This document shows, in pieces, positions 30,206 through 39,368 of a DNA stretch of 64,000 bases. The first letter of the stretch is position 1, and every line of letters starts with the position of its first letter. A model generated the notes under the pieces. It did not search any database. It was not told the origin of the DNA and saw nothing but the letters and a program-made list of their open reading frames with translations. Made by a program: the position numbers and the translations under genes. Origin of the DNA: an uncultured Pirellula sp. (GTDB lineage Bacteria; Planctomycetota; Planctomycetia; Pirellulales; Pirellulaceae); contig CAIOHR010000002.1 of assembly GCA_903858115.1 (NCBI GenBank), positions 1-64,000 of the forward strand, given 5' to 3'.

Positions 30206-32131
30206 ATGATTCGAGCCCGTCTAAGGCATTTTTTCATCGTCGCACCACTCCTCAGTAGTTGCATCGGCCTGGGGGTGAACGCGAATGCGGAGGCACCCCT
30301 CAATAAGCTAACCAGAACAGAGCAATTGAGCGGTTGGAAACTGTTATTTGATGGGAAGTCGACAGATGGTTGGCGAAACTACAAGAAAGAAAAAGTCTCC
30401 GATGGATGGAAGATCGCGGACAACTCGCTGATTCGCGAGTCCAAGGGTGCTGGCGATATCATCACGAAGGACAAGTACAAGTACTTTGAGTTAATGCTCG
30501 AGTACAAAATATCGGAGGGTGGAAACAGTGGGCTGATGTTCCACGTCACGGAAGATAATCCTAACCCATGGCAAAGCGGTCCTGAAATTCAGATTCAAGA
30601 CAATGTTGCAGGGCGCGATCCTCAGAAAGCGGGTTGGCTCTATCAGTTGTACAAACCGACTGCACCGAAGTGGGCAAAGGAAGCAGGCGAGTTGGATATG
30701 ACGCGCCCAGCCGGTGAATGGAATCAGCTCTTTGTCCGCATCGCACCGAACCAATGCGAAGTGTCGATGAATGGGGGTGTTTACTATCAATTCAAAATCG
30801 ATAGCAAAGACTGGAACGATAAAGTAGCGTCGAGCAAGTTTGCGAAGTTCGAAGGCTTTGGGAAAGCAGGCACCGGACATATTTGCCTCCAGGATCACGG
30901 CAATCTCGTTTCATTTCGAAACGTAAAGATTCGCGAGTTGCCTGAGACCGGTGCGCCGCCACAACCGATCGATGGCAAGATCGCTATGAAAGGAACTCCA
31001 GCGTTCCCAAAAATGAAATGGCAAGGCTGGGAACCCGTGGACGAAGATGGCACTGTCAACAAGCCGTTGCGAATTCTCGAACTAACGTATGCCAAGGGTG
31101 TGCCGAATCGACTCTTTGCATTAGATCAACGCGGTTGGATTTTTACTTTTGAGAATAATCCCAATGTCGAGAATGCGACGCGATTCCTCGATATCGAATC
31201 CAAGGTCAATTTGTGGTATGGGCCGGGTGCGAACGAGCAAGGGCTGCTTGGATTGGCGTTCCATCCAAACTACAAGTCGAATGGTGAATTTTTTGTTTGC
31301 TATACGAAGAAAGAAAACAATCACTCGATTCTCTCACGCTTTAAGGTCTCGAAGGACGATCCACTCAAAGCCGATCCAAACTCAGAAGAGATCTTGCTCG
31401 ATGTCGAGCAGCCTTATCAGAACCACAACGGTGGCTCGATAGAATTCGGTCCAGACGGATATTTGTATGTAGCCTTTGGCGATGGCGGATTGCGAAATGA
31501 TCCGAAGGCAGCAGGGCAAAATCGCACACAATTGCTTGGTTCGATCCTGCGATTGGACATCAATAAGAAATCAGATGGTTTGCCGTACGGTGTGCCAGCC
31601 GATAATCCTTACGTTGGAAAGACTGGTTTGCGTCCGGAAATTTACGCGCATGGATTTCGCAACCCGTGGAGGATCGCTTTTGACAAGAGCGGAAAACTCT
31701 GGTGCGCCGATGTGGGCCAGGACCTTTACGAAGAAGTGAACGTCGTTGTAAAAGGTGGCAATTATGGATGGAGCAATCGAGAAGGAACTCGCCCCTTTGG
31801 TAATAGACCTGCGGTCGAAGGAGTATCGGCTCCAATCGATCCCATCTGGGAGTATGATCACGTGACGGGCAAATCCATTACGGGCGGTCGTGTATACCAA
31901 TCAGATCGTCAGCCCTCTCTCAAGGGTAAATATCTATACGCAGATTACGTCAGCGGAAGTATCTGGGCTTTGACCTACGATTCGTCCGCGGGCAAAGTCG
32001 TCCGCAACGATCAAGTGATTGAGGGTGGCATTCCTGTTCTCGCCTTCGGTGAAGATGAAAACGGGGAAGTCTACTATCTCCGAGATACCAATAAAGCAGA
32101 AGCGATCTTCCGTTTTGAAAAGGGTGAGTAA
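30206..32131 (+). CDS. DUF1080 (3-keto-disaccharide hydrolase) domain fused to PQQ-dependent sugar/sorbosone dehydrogenase domain
   Basis: GWKLLFDGKSTDGWRNYKKEKVSDGWKIADNSLI...SGLMFHV...; then NEQGLLGLAFHPNYKSNGEFFVCYT...NHNGGSIEFGPDGYLYVAFGDGG...EIYAHGFRNPWRIAFD...CADVGQDLYEEVNVV; start inside signal peptide MIRARLRHFFIVAPLLSS. Confidence 0.93.
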   Translation: MIRARLRHFFIVAPLLSSCIGLGVNANAEAPLNKLTRTEQLSGWKLLFDGKSTDGWRNYKKEKVSDGWKIADNSLIRESKGAGDIITKDKYKYFELMLEYKISEGGNSGLMFHVTEDNPNPWQSGPEIQIQDNVAGRDPQKAGWLYQLYKPTAPKWAKEAGELDMTRPAGEWNQLFVRIAPNQCEVSMNGGVYYQFKIDSKDWNDKVASSKFAKFEGFGKAGTGHICLQDHGNLVSFRNVKIRELPETGAPPQPIDGKIAMKGTPAFPKMKWQGWEPVDEDGTVNKPLRILELTYAKGVPNRLFALDQRGWIFTFENNPNVENATRFLDIESKVNLWYGPGANEQGLLGLAFHPNYKSNGEFFVCYTKKENNHSILSRFKVSKDDPLKADPNSEEILLDVEQPYQNHNGGSIEFGPDGYLYVAFGDGGLRNDPKAAGQNRTQLLGSILRLDINKKSDGLPYGVPADNPYVGKTGLRPEIYAHGFRNPWRIAFDKSGKLWCADVGQDLYEEVNVVVKGGNYGWSNREGTRPFGNRPAVEGVSAPIDPIWEYDHVTGKSITGGRVYQSDRQPSLKGKYLYADYVSGSIWALTYDSSAGKVVRNDQVIEGGIPVLAFGEDENGEVYYLRDTNKAEAIFRFEKGE

Positions 32132-32208
32132 TTTCTCGAGTGAGACTCACAGACGATTTCTCCAGCTATTTCGAATTTGATCTCACAAGAGTGAACTGAA
32201 CTAGCTCT

Positions 32209-33261
32209 ATGGACGAATCGTCTGAGAAACCGCGTCGACGTCCTCGTTACGCGGGTAGAAATCCGAGGAATTTCCAGGACAAGTATAAAGAGCACCAGCC
32301 CGAGAAGTACCCAGACGACATTCGAAGAATCGTTGAGGGTGGCAAAACTCCGGCGGGAATGCATCGACCCATTATGGTCGATGACGTGATGCAGGTGTTA
32401 GCGCTCTCCCCTGGCGAAACGGTTGTCGATTGCACGCTGGGGTATGGTGGGCATGCTTCTGCGATGTTAAAGGCAATACAGCCCGGGGGATGCTTTCTAG
32501 GTGTCGACGCGGATCCCATTGAGCTTCCGAAGACAGAAGCTCGACTTCGATCGCTTGTTGCCCCGGATGCATCCATCCAACTGCGACGGATGAACTTTGC
32601 TGGCATTTCCAATTTTCTAGCTACAGAAGCGCCTGATGGTGTCGATGCGGTTCTGGTGGACCTCGGGTGTTCCTCGATGCAATTGGATGATCCGACTCGC
32701 GGCTTTAGTTTCAAATACGACGGTCCTCTCGACATGCGTATGAACCCGACTCGTGGTGTAGCAGCATCTGAGCTACTCACTTCATTATCGCACATGGAAC
32801 TCGAAGCCATGCTCGTAGAGAACTCCGATGAGCCCCATGCCAACCGAATAGCCACAGCCATTCTTCGCATGCATCGAAAAGTGAAAATTGCATCGACGCT
32901 AACCCTGGCCAATATTGTTCGACAACAAATGCGAGATCTTGGGGAAGAAGAACTAGATCGCACCGTACGAAGAGTTTTTCAATCGCTTCGGATCGCCGTT
33001 AATGCAGAATTTCAGTCGCTCGACGCATTCCTTGCGCAGATTCCTTATCTTCTGAAAAAAGGGGGGAGGGTTGCGATGATCTCGTTTCATTCCGGGGAGG
33101 ATCGCCGCGTGAAAGCTGCGTTCAAAGCGGGATTCGAATCGGGATGCTACAGCTCTGTATCGAAAGAGATTATTCGCCCTACGTTCGAAGAGCAACAGTC
33201 GAACCCACGATCCAAGTCCGCGAAGTTGCGATTTGCGATTCGAAGCGCTACCGGCCTTTAG
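32209..33261 (+). CDS. rsmH: 16S rRNA (cytosine(1402)-N(4))-methyltransferase
   Basis: HRPIMVDDVMQVL, VDCTLGYGGHASAML, GVDADPIEL, DAVLVDLGCSSMQLDDPTRGFSFKYDGPLDMRMN, RVAMISFHSGEDRRVK. Confidence 0.97.
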   Translation: MDESSEKPRRRPRYAGRNPRNFQDKYKEHQPEKYPDDIRRIVEGGKTPAGMHRPIMVDDVMQVLALSPGETVVDCTLGYGGHASAMLKAIQPGGCFLGVDADPIELPKTEARLRSLVAPDASIQLRRMNFAGISNFLATEAPDGVDAVLVDLGCSSMQLDDPTRGFSFKYDGPLDMRMNPTRGVAASELLTSLSHMELEAMLVENSDEPHANRIATAILRMHRKVKIASTLTLANIVRQQMRDLGEEELDRTVRRVFQSLRIAVNAEFQSLDAFLAQIPYLLKKGGRVAMISFHSGEDRRVKAAFKAGFESGCYSSVSKEIIRPTFEEQQSNPRSKSAKLRFAIRSATGL

Positions 33262-33276
33262 GCCAGAGCCGACAAG

Positions 33277-33350
33277 AGTCAAAGGTAGTAGGCACATTCC
33301 ATGTGCCGTCCACCTGGGAGTACCTGGAAAAATCCATGAGCCGATGGAGC
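33277..33350 (+). repeat. REP-like dispersed repeat, copy 2
   Basis: AGTCAAAGGTAGTAGGCACATTCCATGTGCCGTCCACCTGGGAGTACC...AATCCATGAGC; contains GGCACAT-TCC-ATGTGCC perfect hairpin preceded by GTAG. Confidence 0.9.
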
Positions 33351-33387
33351 TACAGAGCGTGCCTGCCACTTTCGTCAACAGAAATCA

Positions 33388-34311
33388 TTAGGGTTTGGGA
33401 TCGTGTGGATACTGTTTGGCCCATTTGCGAAAGTATTCTTGCGTCGTCGCTGTTCCGTAGTTTTCTAGTTTTCCAGCGTTGATAATAGTGTTGGTGATTC
33501 GTCCAATTTCCTTTTGGGCAGCGATGTTTCCTTCAAGGAACTTCTCAAATTCGAGAGCTGCTTTCTCGACATCTTCCTTTTTGGCGTTGAGACGGATGAT
33601 AGGCTGCAACCAAGATCGCAGATTGACGCTTTCCCCATCTTTGGTAGCAGGTTGATTCATCCTCTCTTGCATGCCTTCGAGCGATTCCAGCTTTGGAATC
33701 TCTCCACCCGCAACCTCCACGACACTCTTTAAGATCTTGGGCAAATCGACTTGCAAGCTTGGTTGGACGATGGCATAGTTCGCCGTTACCTTTCGGTCTT
33801 TCCCGACCAAGATGGTTAGCATCACATTGCGGTTTAGTCCATAGCTACCAGGTCCTTCACGGCCATCTACTGAAATTCCAACCGGCGCATCCTTGGCCAA
33901 TCCGTGTCGAATGCGTTTCAATGTAGCATTGGCGTTTGATTTGTCGTCGTCCAACCAAACGACTCCCGTATGCAATCCATCCTTTTTTCGGCTCGCGGTG
34001 TAAGTCGAGAGGACTCTGGTCATGCTAATCGATAATCGATTCAAATCGTGAACAAAGATCAAAACGATTGGCTTGTCGTTTGCCTCGCGCACAAAATCCA
34101 TTTCTTTCCCCTCGGCTTCCTCAAACGCGCCGATAACTGAGAACGGCGTCAAGGGCTCTCCGACTTGAGGGCCCGAAAACACTGGCTCTTGAGCATGCGA
34201 AGCGGGACTCACGGCCATTCCCAATAGAAGGCTTCCAGCGAGGCAGAGAGCCGCGAGTTTATCGTATTCCCTCGGAATCATCTTCGTGGGAATGAAAAGT
34301 TTGCAGTGCAT
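33388..34311 (-). CDS. Secreted protein, possible thioredoxin-fold/redoxin-like
   Basis: Signal peptide LAALCLAGSLLLGMAVSPASHAQ; KPIVLIFVHDLNRLSISMTRVLSTY...VGISVDGREGPGSYGLNRNVMLTILVGKDRKVTANYAIVQP. Confidence 0.6.
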   Translation of the reverse strand: MHCKLFIPTKMIPREYDKLAALCLAGSLLLGMAVSPASHAQEPVFSGPQVGEPLTPFSVIGAFEEAEGKEMDFVREANDKPIVLIFVHDLNRLSISMTRVLSTYTASRKKDGLHTGVVWLDDDKSNANATLKRIRHGLAKDAPVGISVDGREGPGSYGLNRNVMLTILVGKDRKVTANYAIVQPSLQVDLPKILKSVVEVAGGEIPKLESLEGMQERMNQPATKDGESVNLRSWLQPIIRLNAKKEDVEKAALEFEKFLEGNIAAQKEIGRITNTIINAGKLENYGTATTQEYFRKWAKQYPHDPKP

Positions 34312-34314
34312 GTA

Positions 34315-37300
34315 TTAGTTTCCTTTGTTCTTCGAGACTTCTGTTCTCAAAAATTCTAACAGACAAGCCAGCTCCTTGGTTGTAAGTACTTCATCAAAGT
34401 TGCTCGGCATCAGGGATACTTCGCCCTTCTTTTCTTGTTCGATGTCCGTTAGCGGTATCACGCGATTCGTCCCGTTCTGTTCTGCGATGGTTATCGATGT
34501 ATCGTTTCGTTCTTGGACAAGTCCTGTTACCGTTTCTCCACCATCCAATAGCAAGAGCGTGACTCGGAATGCTTCGTCGACATTCCTATCTGGCCACAAG
34601 ATATCTTCGCATAATCGTTCCAGTCCCCGATTGCCGATTCCCTCAAGTTGCGGACCTAGGACATTACCAACGGAGCCCAGTTTGTGACATTGGGCGCACT
34701 TGTCGGCATACATTTTTTTCCCAATCTCCAGGTCGACGGTTTCTCTCTTGATGGAAGCCAATTTGGATTCGATCCTATCGCTGCGATTCGCACTTTTCTC
34801 CGCGAGTGTTTTGATCGTAGCCAATCGGTCCGATTCGGACTTCGAGAGACCTCCCCACCAACTCGGGGGCAGTGTGCTGACAACATCCGGAGATAGAAGG
34901 CTTGATTCAATCCACTCGGCTAGCCGTTCCGGTGCACCTCGATACTTGGAAATGCGATGGATGATCTTTGTCTGTTGGCTCGCAGACCATCGACGAAATA
35001 GCTGCCGGTACTGTTGTTTCCAAACCGAGAAGGCTTCTGAGAAATGAAGGTCCTTTGCGTCTGGCGTCTCCCAAAAAAAGCGTCGTGCTAGATCCCACTG
35101 TTGCGTCTCCATTGCATAAGAAAGTATTTCCGTATCGATCGGTTGATTTTCCAGCCATGATTTTTTCCAGATGCGCAGTTTGCAAGGCTCGGAAAGAATG
35201 GGGAAGGACACCCATTTCCATAGTGCGGGACTGTGCTTGGCATCTTCGAGCCCGATCAGAGAAACGAATGATTGAATCAGAGCATAGTCCGAACGGCGCA
35301 CATCCATGGCTAATGCATCGGCGCTAAAGCCTCCCACGCCTAACCATGCGTAACTGGAACCCGCATCACCATCGACCACTTCAAAAAGAACAGGTTGACC
35401 AGCGTATTCCTTAAGCTCCCACTCCACCCATTTGGCAACATCGTTGCGAGGCGGATACGCTCGAAACAACTCTTTGGTTTCGCCCGAACGAAGATCTAAC
35501 GATATCAATCGTGCGAAGTTTTTTTGATGGTCGGGCATGTTTGGCAAGCCGTTGTGACCGGCGATGTAGAAACTCCACTTCTCCGGTGCAAGCATTGGAG
35601 CCGTCCCCCAGCTTCCTTGATAACTTTCCCCAAGAGGAAAACTACTGTAGATGTCTAGCGGTGACGTTTCTTGTTCTCCGGGTAAGCGACGTTTACGAGG
35701 CTCAATCGGCCAATCCTTGCGGTCATCACGTTTGCCAGGTGTTGTTGCCATCCAATCAAGAACAACGGAATGGTTTTTCTCGAATCGATGAAGCCAGTCG
35801 CTAGCCAGGAACTCCATCGTATTTCGAGCCGCCGACACGACCGGTGGAGACAGTTTGCCTCGCGACTGGAGCTGCCGTTGCAACAGAGTTAGCAATCGGT
35901 ACGCATAAAGACTAGGTTTGTCAGCCGTCAGAGAATCGTCGCGATGGAGCAAATCCAGAAGGCGTTCGACATTTTGATCGTCCGCAACACCGATCAACTT
36001 TTCCATCGCTTGTCCCCATTCGGTTCTCTCCTGAGGAGAACCATTCTTTAGCGACGAAAGCTTTCGATCGAGAAGATCGAGAGCGACCGAATGACATCGT
36101 GAGTCTTTCGTCGCTAGAAGCACCTTGAGCATGATCGCATACCGAGGGGCCGAGAGCGTGGATTCGGGAGCGTTCGTACTTCGAAGCAGGGAAGAGGTAG
36201 CGTTCGAATCTTTTTCCATCGCTCCCAGGATGCACTTTCGAAGGGCGATCAAGAAACTCTGCATGAGAATTGGGTCTTTCGATTGCTCCACTTTTTCAAC
36301 CAACGGAAGCATGGATCTCAATGAGCCAATGTCAGGGTTGTCTGCAATCGATTCGATCGTCTTCAACCAACGCATTGCGGTAGAAGTGTGTGTTAAATCC
36401 AACTCTGCGAGCGGTTTGTTCAGGGATGAGTCCGCGGATACATCGACGGCTGTTGAGATTCGCTCGATACGATTGGCTAGTTCTGTGGATCGGATTCGCC
36501 ATAGTCGTCCGCTGGTGCGATCTCGATCAGGGTGATCGAGTGGGACTTCGTAGTGTCCGATAACTTTGTTATAGAAATCTGCAACGTACAGATGCCCATC
36601 GGGACCGAAGACCAAATCGACTGGCCGAAACCAAGAGTCTTCGCTCGTGAGGAGGTCGGGTAGTTCTATCGCTTGCGCCGTTGCGCCCGAGTATTGAAGT
36701 TGGTTGCGATTGATTCGACAGGTCATCACATTGCCACTCACGAGTTGCCCTCGCATACTACGAGGAAAGCTGGAGTCTTTGGTATGTGCCAATCCTGCGA
36801 TCGCAGTACTGCCGTGCAAATGGTCCATGGTCGCAGGAACAAAGCCCAATCCATCATCTGGACGACCAAAACTGGGATAGCATCCGCCCCGTATCAATTG
36901 TGTGATCGGTTTGCTATGACAATCCGCAGAGAACCAATTCCCCCATTCGTCTTGTGTCATTCCAAACGGGTTCACTTGTCCCTGTGTATAAAGTTCGATC
37001 CGACTTCCGTCGGGACGAAATCGAAAGACGTTACCCGAGGTCATCGATACGGAGTGTCCATCGGTTCCGGAGACAGTAGATTGATTATTGAAGCCATGGC
37101 AAGCATAGATCCAACCGTCGTTGCCATCTCGTAACGAGTTCACCATTCCATGCGTATCTCGGCTTGTATCAAAGGGGCCAAAAAGTATGGACCGCTCATC
37201 GCACTTGCCGTCGCCATCGGTATCGCGGAGTTTCCAAATATTAGGAATCGAAAAACAGATAGCTCCATCGTCGGTTGGTAGGATACCAATAGGAATGTTG

Positions 37301-37695
37301 AGATCTTCCGCAAACACCGAGTGCGTTTCAAACGAACCGTTGCCGTCACGATCTTCTAGCACGGCAATCGAATCCGTACGCTTGTCTCCTTCTTTCGCAG
37401 GAAACGGGTAATGGGTTGTTTGCGTTACCCACAGTCGACCCTTGCGATCGAACGCGAGATTGAGAGGTTTCTTGATGGTCGGTTCTGAAGCAACCAGATC
37501 GATAGCAAAACCAACGGGTAAATGAAAACCTGCTTGCTCTTCAGCGGGCGATCTGTGTGGCGTCGATCGAATGGTCAATCCATACTCTGCGGGAGCCGTA
37601 ACCGGCTCCTTGGCGTGAAGATCGTCCGCGTTCGCATTAGTAGCGCAACAACGGGCAAGAAGCAGGGTAAAGCAAAGGCAGTGGAAGAGTTTCAT
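34315..37695 (-). CDS. PVC-type membrane-bound dehydrogenase/heme-binding CxxCH protein
   Basis: GFAIDLVASEPTIKKPLNLAFDRKGRLWVTQTTHYPFPA...; FGPDGHLYVADFYNKVIGHYE; C-terminal MYADKCAQCHKLGSVGNVLGPQLEGIG and SLMPSNFDEVLTTKELACLLEFL. Confidence 0.93.
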   Translation of the reverse strand: MKLFHCLCFTLLLARCCATNANADDLHAKEPVTAPAEYGLTIRSTPHRSPAEEQAGFHLPVGFAIDLVASEPTIKKPLNLAFDRKGRLWVTQTTHYPFPAKEGDKRTDSIAVLEDRDGNGSFETHSVFAEDLNIPIGILPTDDGAICFSIPNIWKLRDTDGDGKCDERSILFGPFDTSRDTHGMVNSLRDGNDGWIYACHGFNNQSTVSGTDGHSVSMTSGNVFRFRPDGSRIELYTQGQVNPFGMTQDEWGNWFSADCHSKPITQLIRGGCYPSFGRPDDGLGFVPATMDHLHGSTAIAGLAHTKDSSFPRSMRGQLVSGNVMTCRINRNQLQYSGATAQAIELPDLLTSEDSWFRPVDLVFGPDGHLYVADFYNKVIGHYEVPLDHPDRDRTSGRLWRIRSTELANRIERISTAVDVSADSSLNKPLAELDLTHTSTAMRWLKTIESIADNPDIGSLRSMLPLVEKVEQSKDPILMQSFLIALRKCILGAMEKDSNATSSLLRSTNAPESTLSAPRYAIMLKVLLATKDSRCHSVALDLLDRKLSSLKNGSPQERTEWGQAMEKLIGVADDQNVERLLDLLHRDDSLTADKPSLYAYRLLTLLQRQLQSRGKLSPPVVSAARNTMEFLASDWLHRFEKNHSVVLDWMATTPGKRDDRKDWPIEPRKRRLPGEQETSPLDIYSSFPLGESYQGSWGTAPMLAPEKWSFYIAGHNGLPNMPDHQKNFARLISLDLRSGETKELFRAYPPRNDVAKWVEWELKEYAGQPVLFEVVDGDAGSSYAWLGVGGFSADALAMDVRRSDYALIQSFVSLIGLEDAKHSPALWKWVSFPILSEPCKLRIWKKSWLENQPIDTEILSYAMETQQWDLARRFFWETPDAKDLHFSEAFSVWKQQYRQLFRRWSASQQTKIIHRISKYRGAPERLAEWIESSLLSPDVVSTLPPSWWGGLSKSESDRLATIKTLAEKSANRSDRIESKLASIKRETVDLEIGKKMYADKCAQCHKLGSVGNVLGPQLEGIGNRGLERLCEDILWPDRNVDEAFRVTLLLLDGGETVTGLVQERNDTSITIAEQNGTNRVIPLTDIEQEKKGEVSLMPSNFDEVLTTKELACLLEFLRTEVSKNKGN

Positions 37696-37906
37696 ACGGC
37701 AGAGAGCTCGGGAAGGGTAGGTAACCTGGGGGGATGTTGGGAGAAAATAGGAAGCTTAGGGTGGCATGGAGTTTTTTAATTGTAATCAATTTCAACACTT
37801 TCGCTAAAGTCGCCCCGGGTGTGACATTGCACTCGCGAACGTTCTTGCTGTATTCACGAGGGATATTCGTCCCGTTTATCGCGTTTGACCTTTGCAGGAG
37901 AGTAGG

Positions 37907-39280
37907 ATGCCCATCGTCGCTAGCAAATACGCCGCGAGCACTTTGTTTGTTCTGACCCTATTCGGCGCGACTGGATTCGCACAAATGGGTGGCGGTGGAG
38001 ACAATTCGCCCGCATTCAGCGAACCCAAATTTATCGACAAGCTCTACGAGGCCGGCGGACCTCGTGCTCGGCAGGCAAAAGACGGATCGGTGATACTGTC
38101 GGTCAAGATCGAGGGGAACCAATCGGTCTCCGAAAACGCGATCTTGACGGTCCTTCAATCGCGAGAGGATCGCGTCTTCGATCACGATACATTCAATCGA
38201 GATATCGCAGCACTCTATCGTACGAACCTATTCAAGAAGATCGATTCCTATTTCACCGAAGCGGAAAAAGGAGTGCATATCAAATTGGTCGTTGTGGAAC
38301 GTCCCATCGTTCGCGAGGTGTACTTTACTGGAAACAAGCGAGCTGAGGACCGGGCCTTGATGAAGCAGGCGGGGCTAACGAAGGGGGATCCACTGGATCC
38401 TATTTCGATCAATTCTGCCAAGTCACGATTGATCGAATTTTATCAAGACAAGGGGATGAACCAAGTTGATATTCAAGTGCGATCGGGCCTCAAGCCTGGC
38501 GAGCGAGATGTTGACTTTGTCATCAGCGAAGGTCCTGTAGAACGCCTCAATGACGTCAAGATCTTGGGCAATAAAGTTTATTCTAGCGATTTGCTCTATG
38601 CCAAACTGAAGAACAAAGGCTCACGCTACGGACTGACAAAGTACTTGTTCAATGTCGTCTCCGACAACAAGATCGAAGACGATCGCCAATTGTTGATGGG
38701 ATACTATCGTCAACTGGGTTACTTTGATGCACGCGTCGACTTTCGCAAAGACTACAACGAAGCGGGAGATTTTGTCGACGTAACCTTTATCATCTTCGAA
38801 GGGGAGAGATACAAAGTTCGGTCGGTCTCTATCACAGGGACCAAGCGATACCAAGCTTCGGAATTGCTCCCGCATATGAAGTCCAAAGAGGGGGCTTATT
38901 TTTCATTGATCGATAAGAGCAAAGACGAGCGGTTTATCTACGAACTGTATGGGGTTCAAGGGCACTACTTCTGTGATGTGGTCGGCGAGTTGGTTTATCA
39001 ACCAGGCAATCAGGTCGACATTATTTACAACGTTGGCGAAGGTGACATTTATCGCATTAGCGATGTCAGGGTGCATCTTGAAGGTGACTACACGAAAGAA
39101 CGAGTCGTGCTTCAACCTCTGGCCGGACTTCGACCTGGCAGCATTCTCAATAGTGTGAAAGTGGAGGAAGGGACTCGACGTCTGAAGGCCAGTACGTTGT
39201 TCAATGTCGACCCTTCGCAGGGCATATTGCCATCGTTGAAGGTGGAGCCTCCCGAAGACGTAGATTCCATCGATCGATAG
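37907..39280 (+). CDS. Outer-membrane assembly POTRA-domain protein (BamA N-terminal part)
   Basis: Successive POTRA units (VKIEGNQSVSENAIL; VYFTGNKRAEDRALM; VKILGNKVYSSDLL; VSITGTKRYQASELL); ends without a barrel. Confidence 0.85.
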   Translation: MPIVASKYAASTLFVLTLFGATGFAQMGGGGDNSPAFSEPKFIDKLYEAGGPRARQAKDGSVILSVKIEGNQSVSENAILTVLQSREDRVFDHDTFNRDIAALYRTNLFKKIDSYFTEAEKGVHIKLVVVERPIVREVYFTGNKRAEDRALMKQAGLTKGDPLDPISINSAKSRLIEFYQDKGMNQVDIQVRSGLKPGERDVDFVISEGPVERLNDVKILGNKVYSSDLLYAKLKNKGSRYGLTKYLFNVVSDNKIEDDRQLLMGYYRQLGYFDARVDFRKDYNEAGDFVDVTFIIFEGERYKVRSVSITGTKRYQASELLPHMKSKEGAYFSLIDKSKDERFIYELYGVQGHYFCDVVGELVYQPGNQVDIIYNVGEGDIYRISDVRVHLEGDYTKERVVLQPLAGLRPGSILNSVKVEEGTRRLKASTLFNVDPSQGILPSLKVEPPEDVDSIDR

Positions 39281-39368
39281 CCTTTAGACCCGCAAACATT
39301 TAAAACGTCCTCCATTCAACAACATGAATCCTATACAAGTGCGAAAACTACCACAACGCATCCAAACT

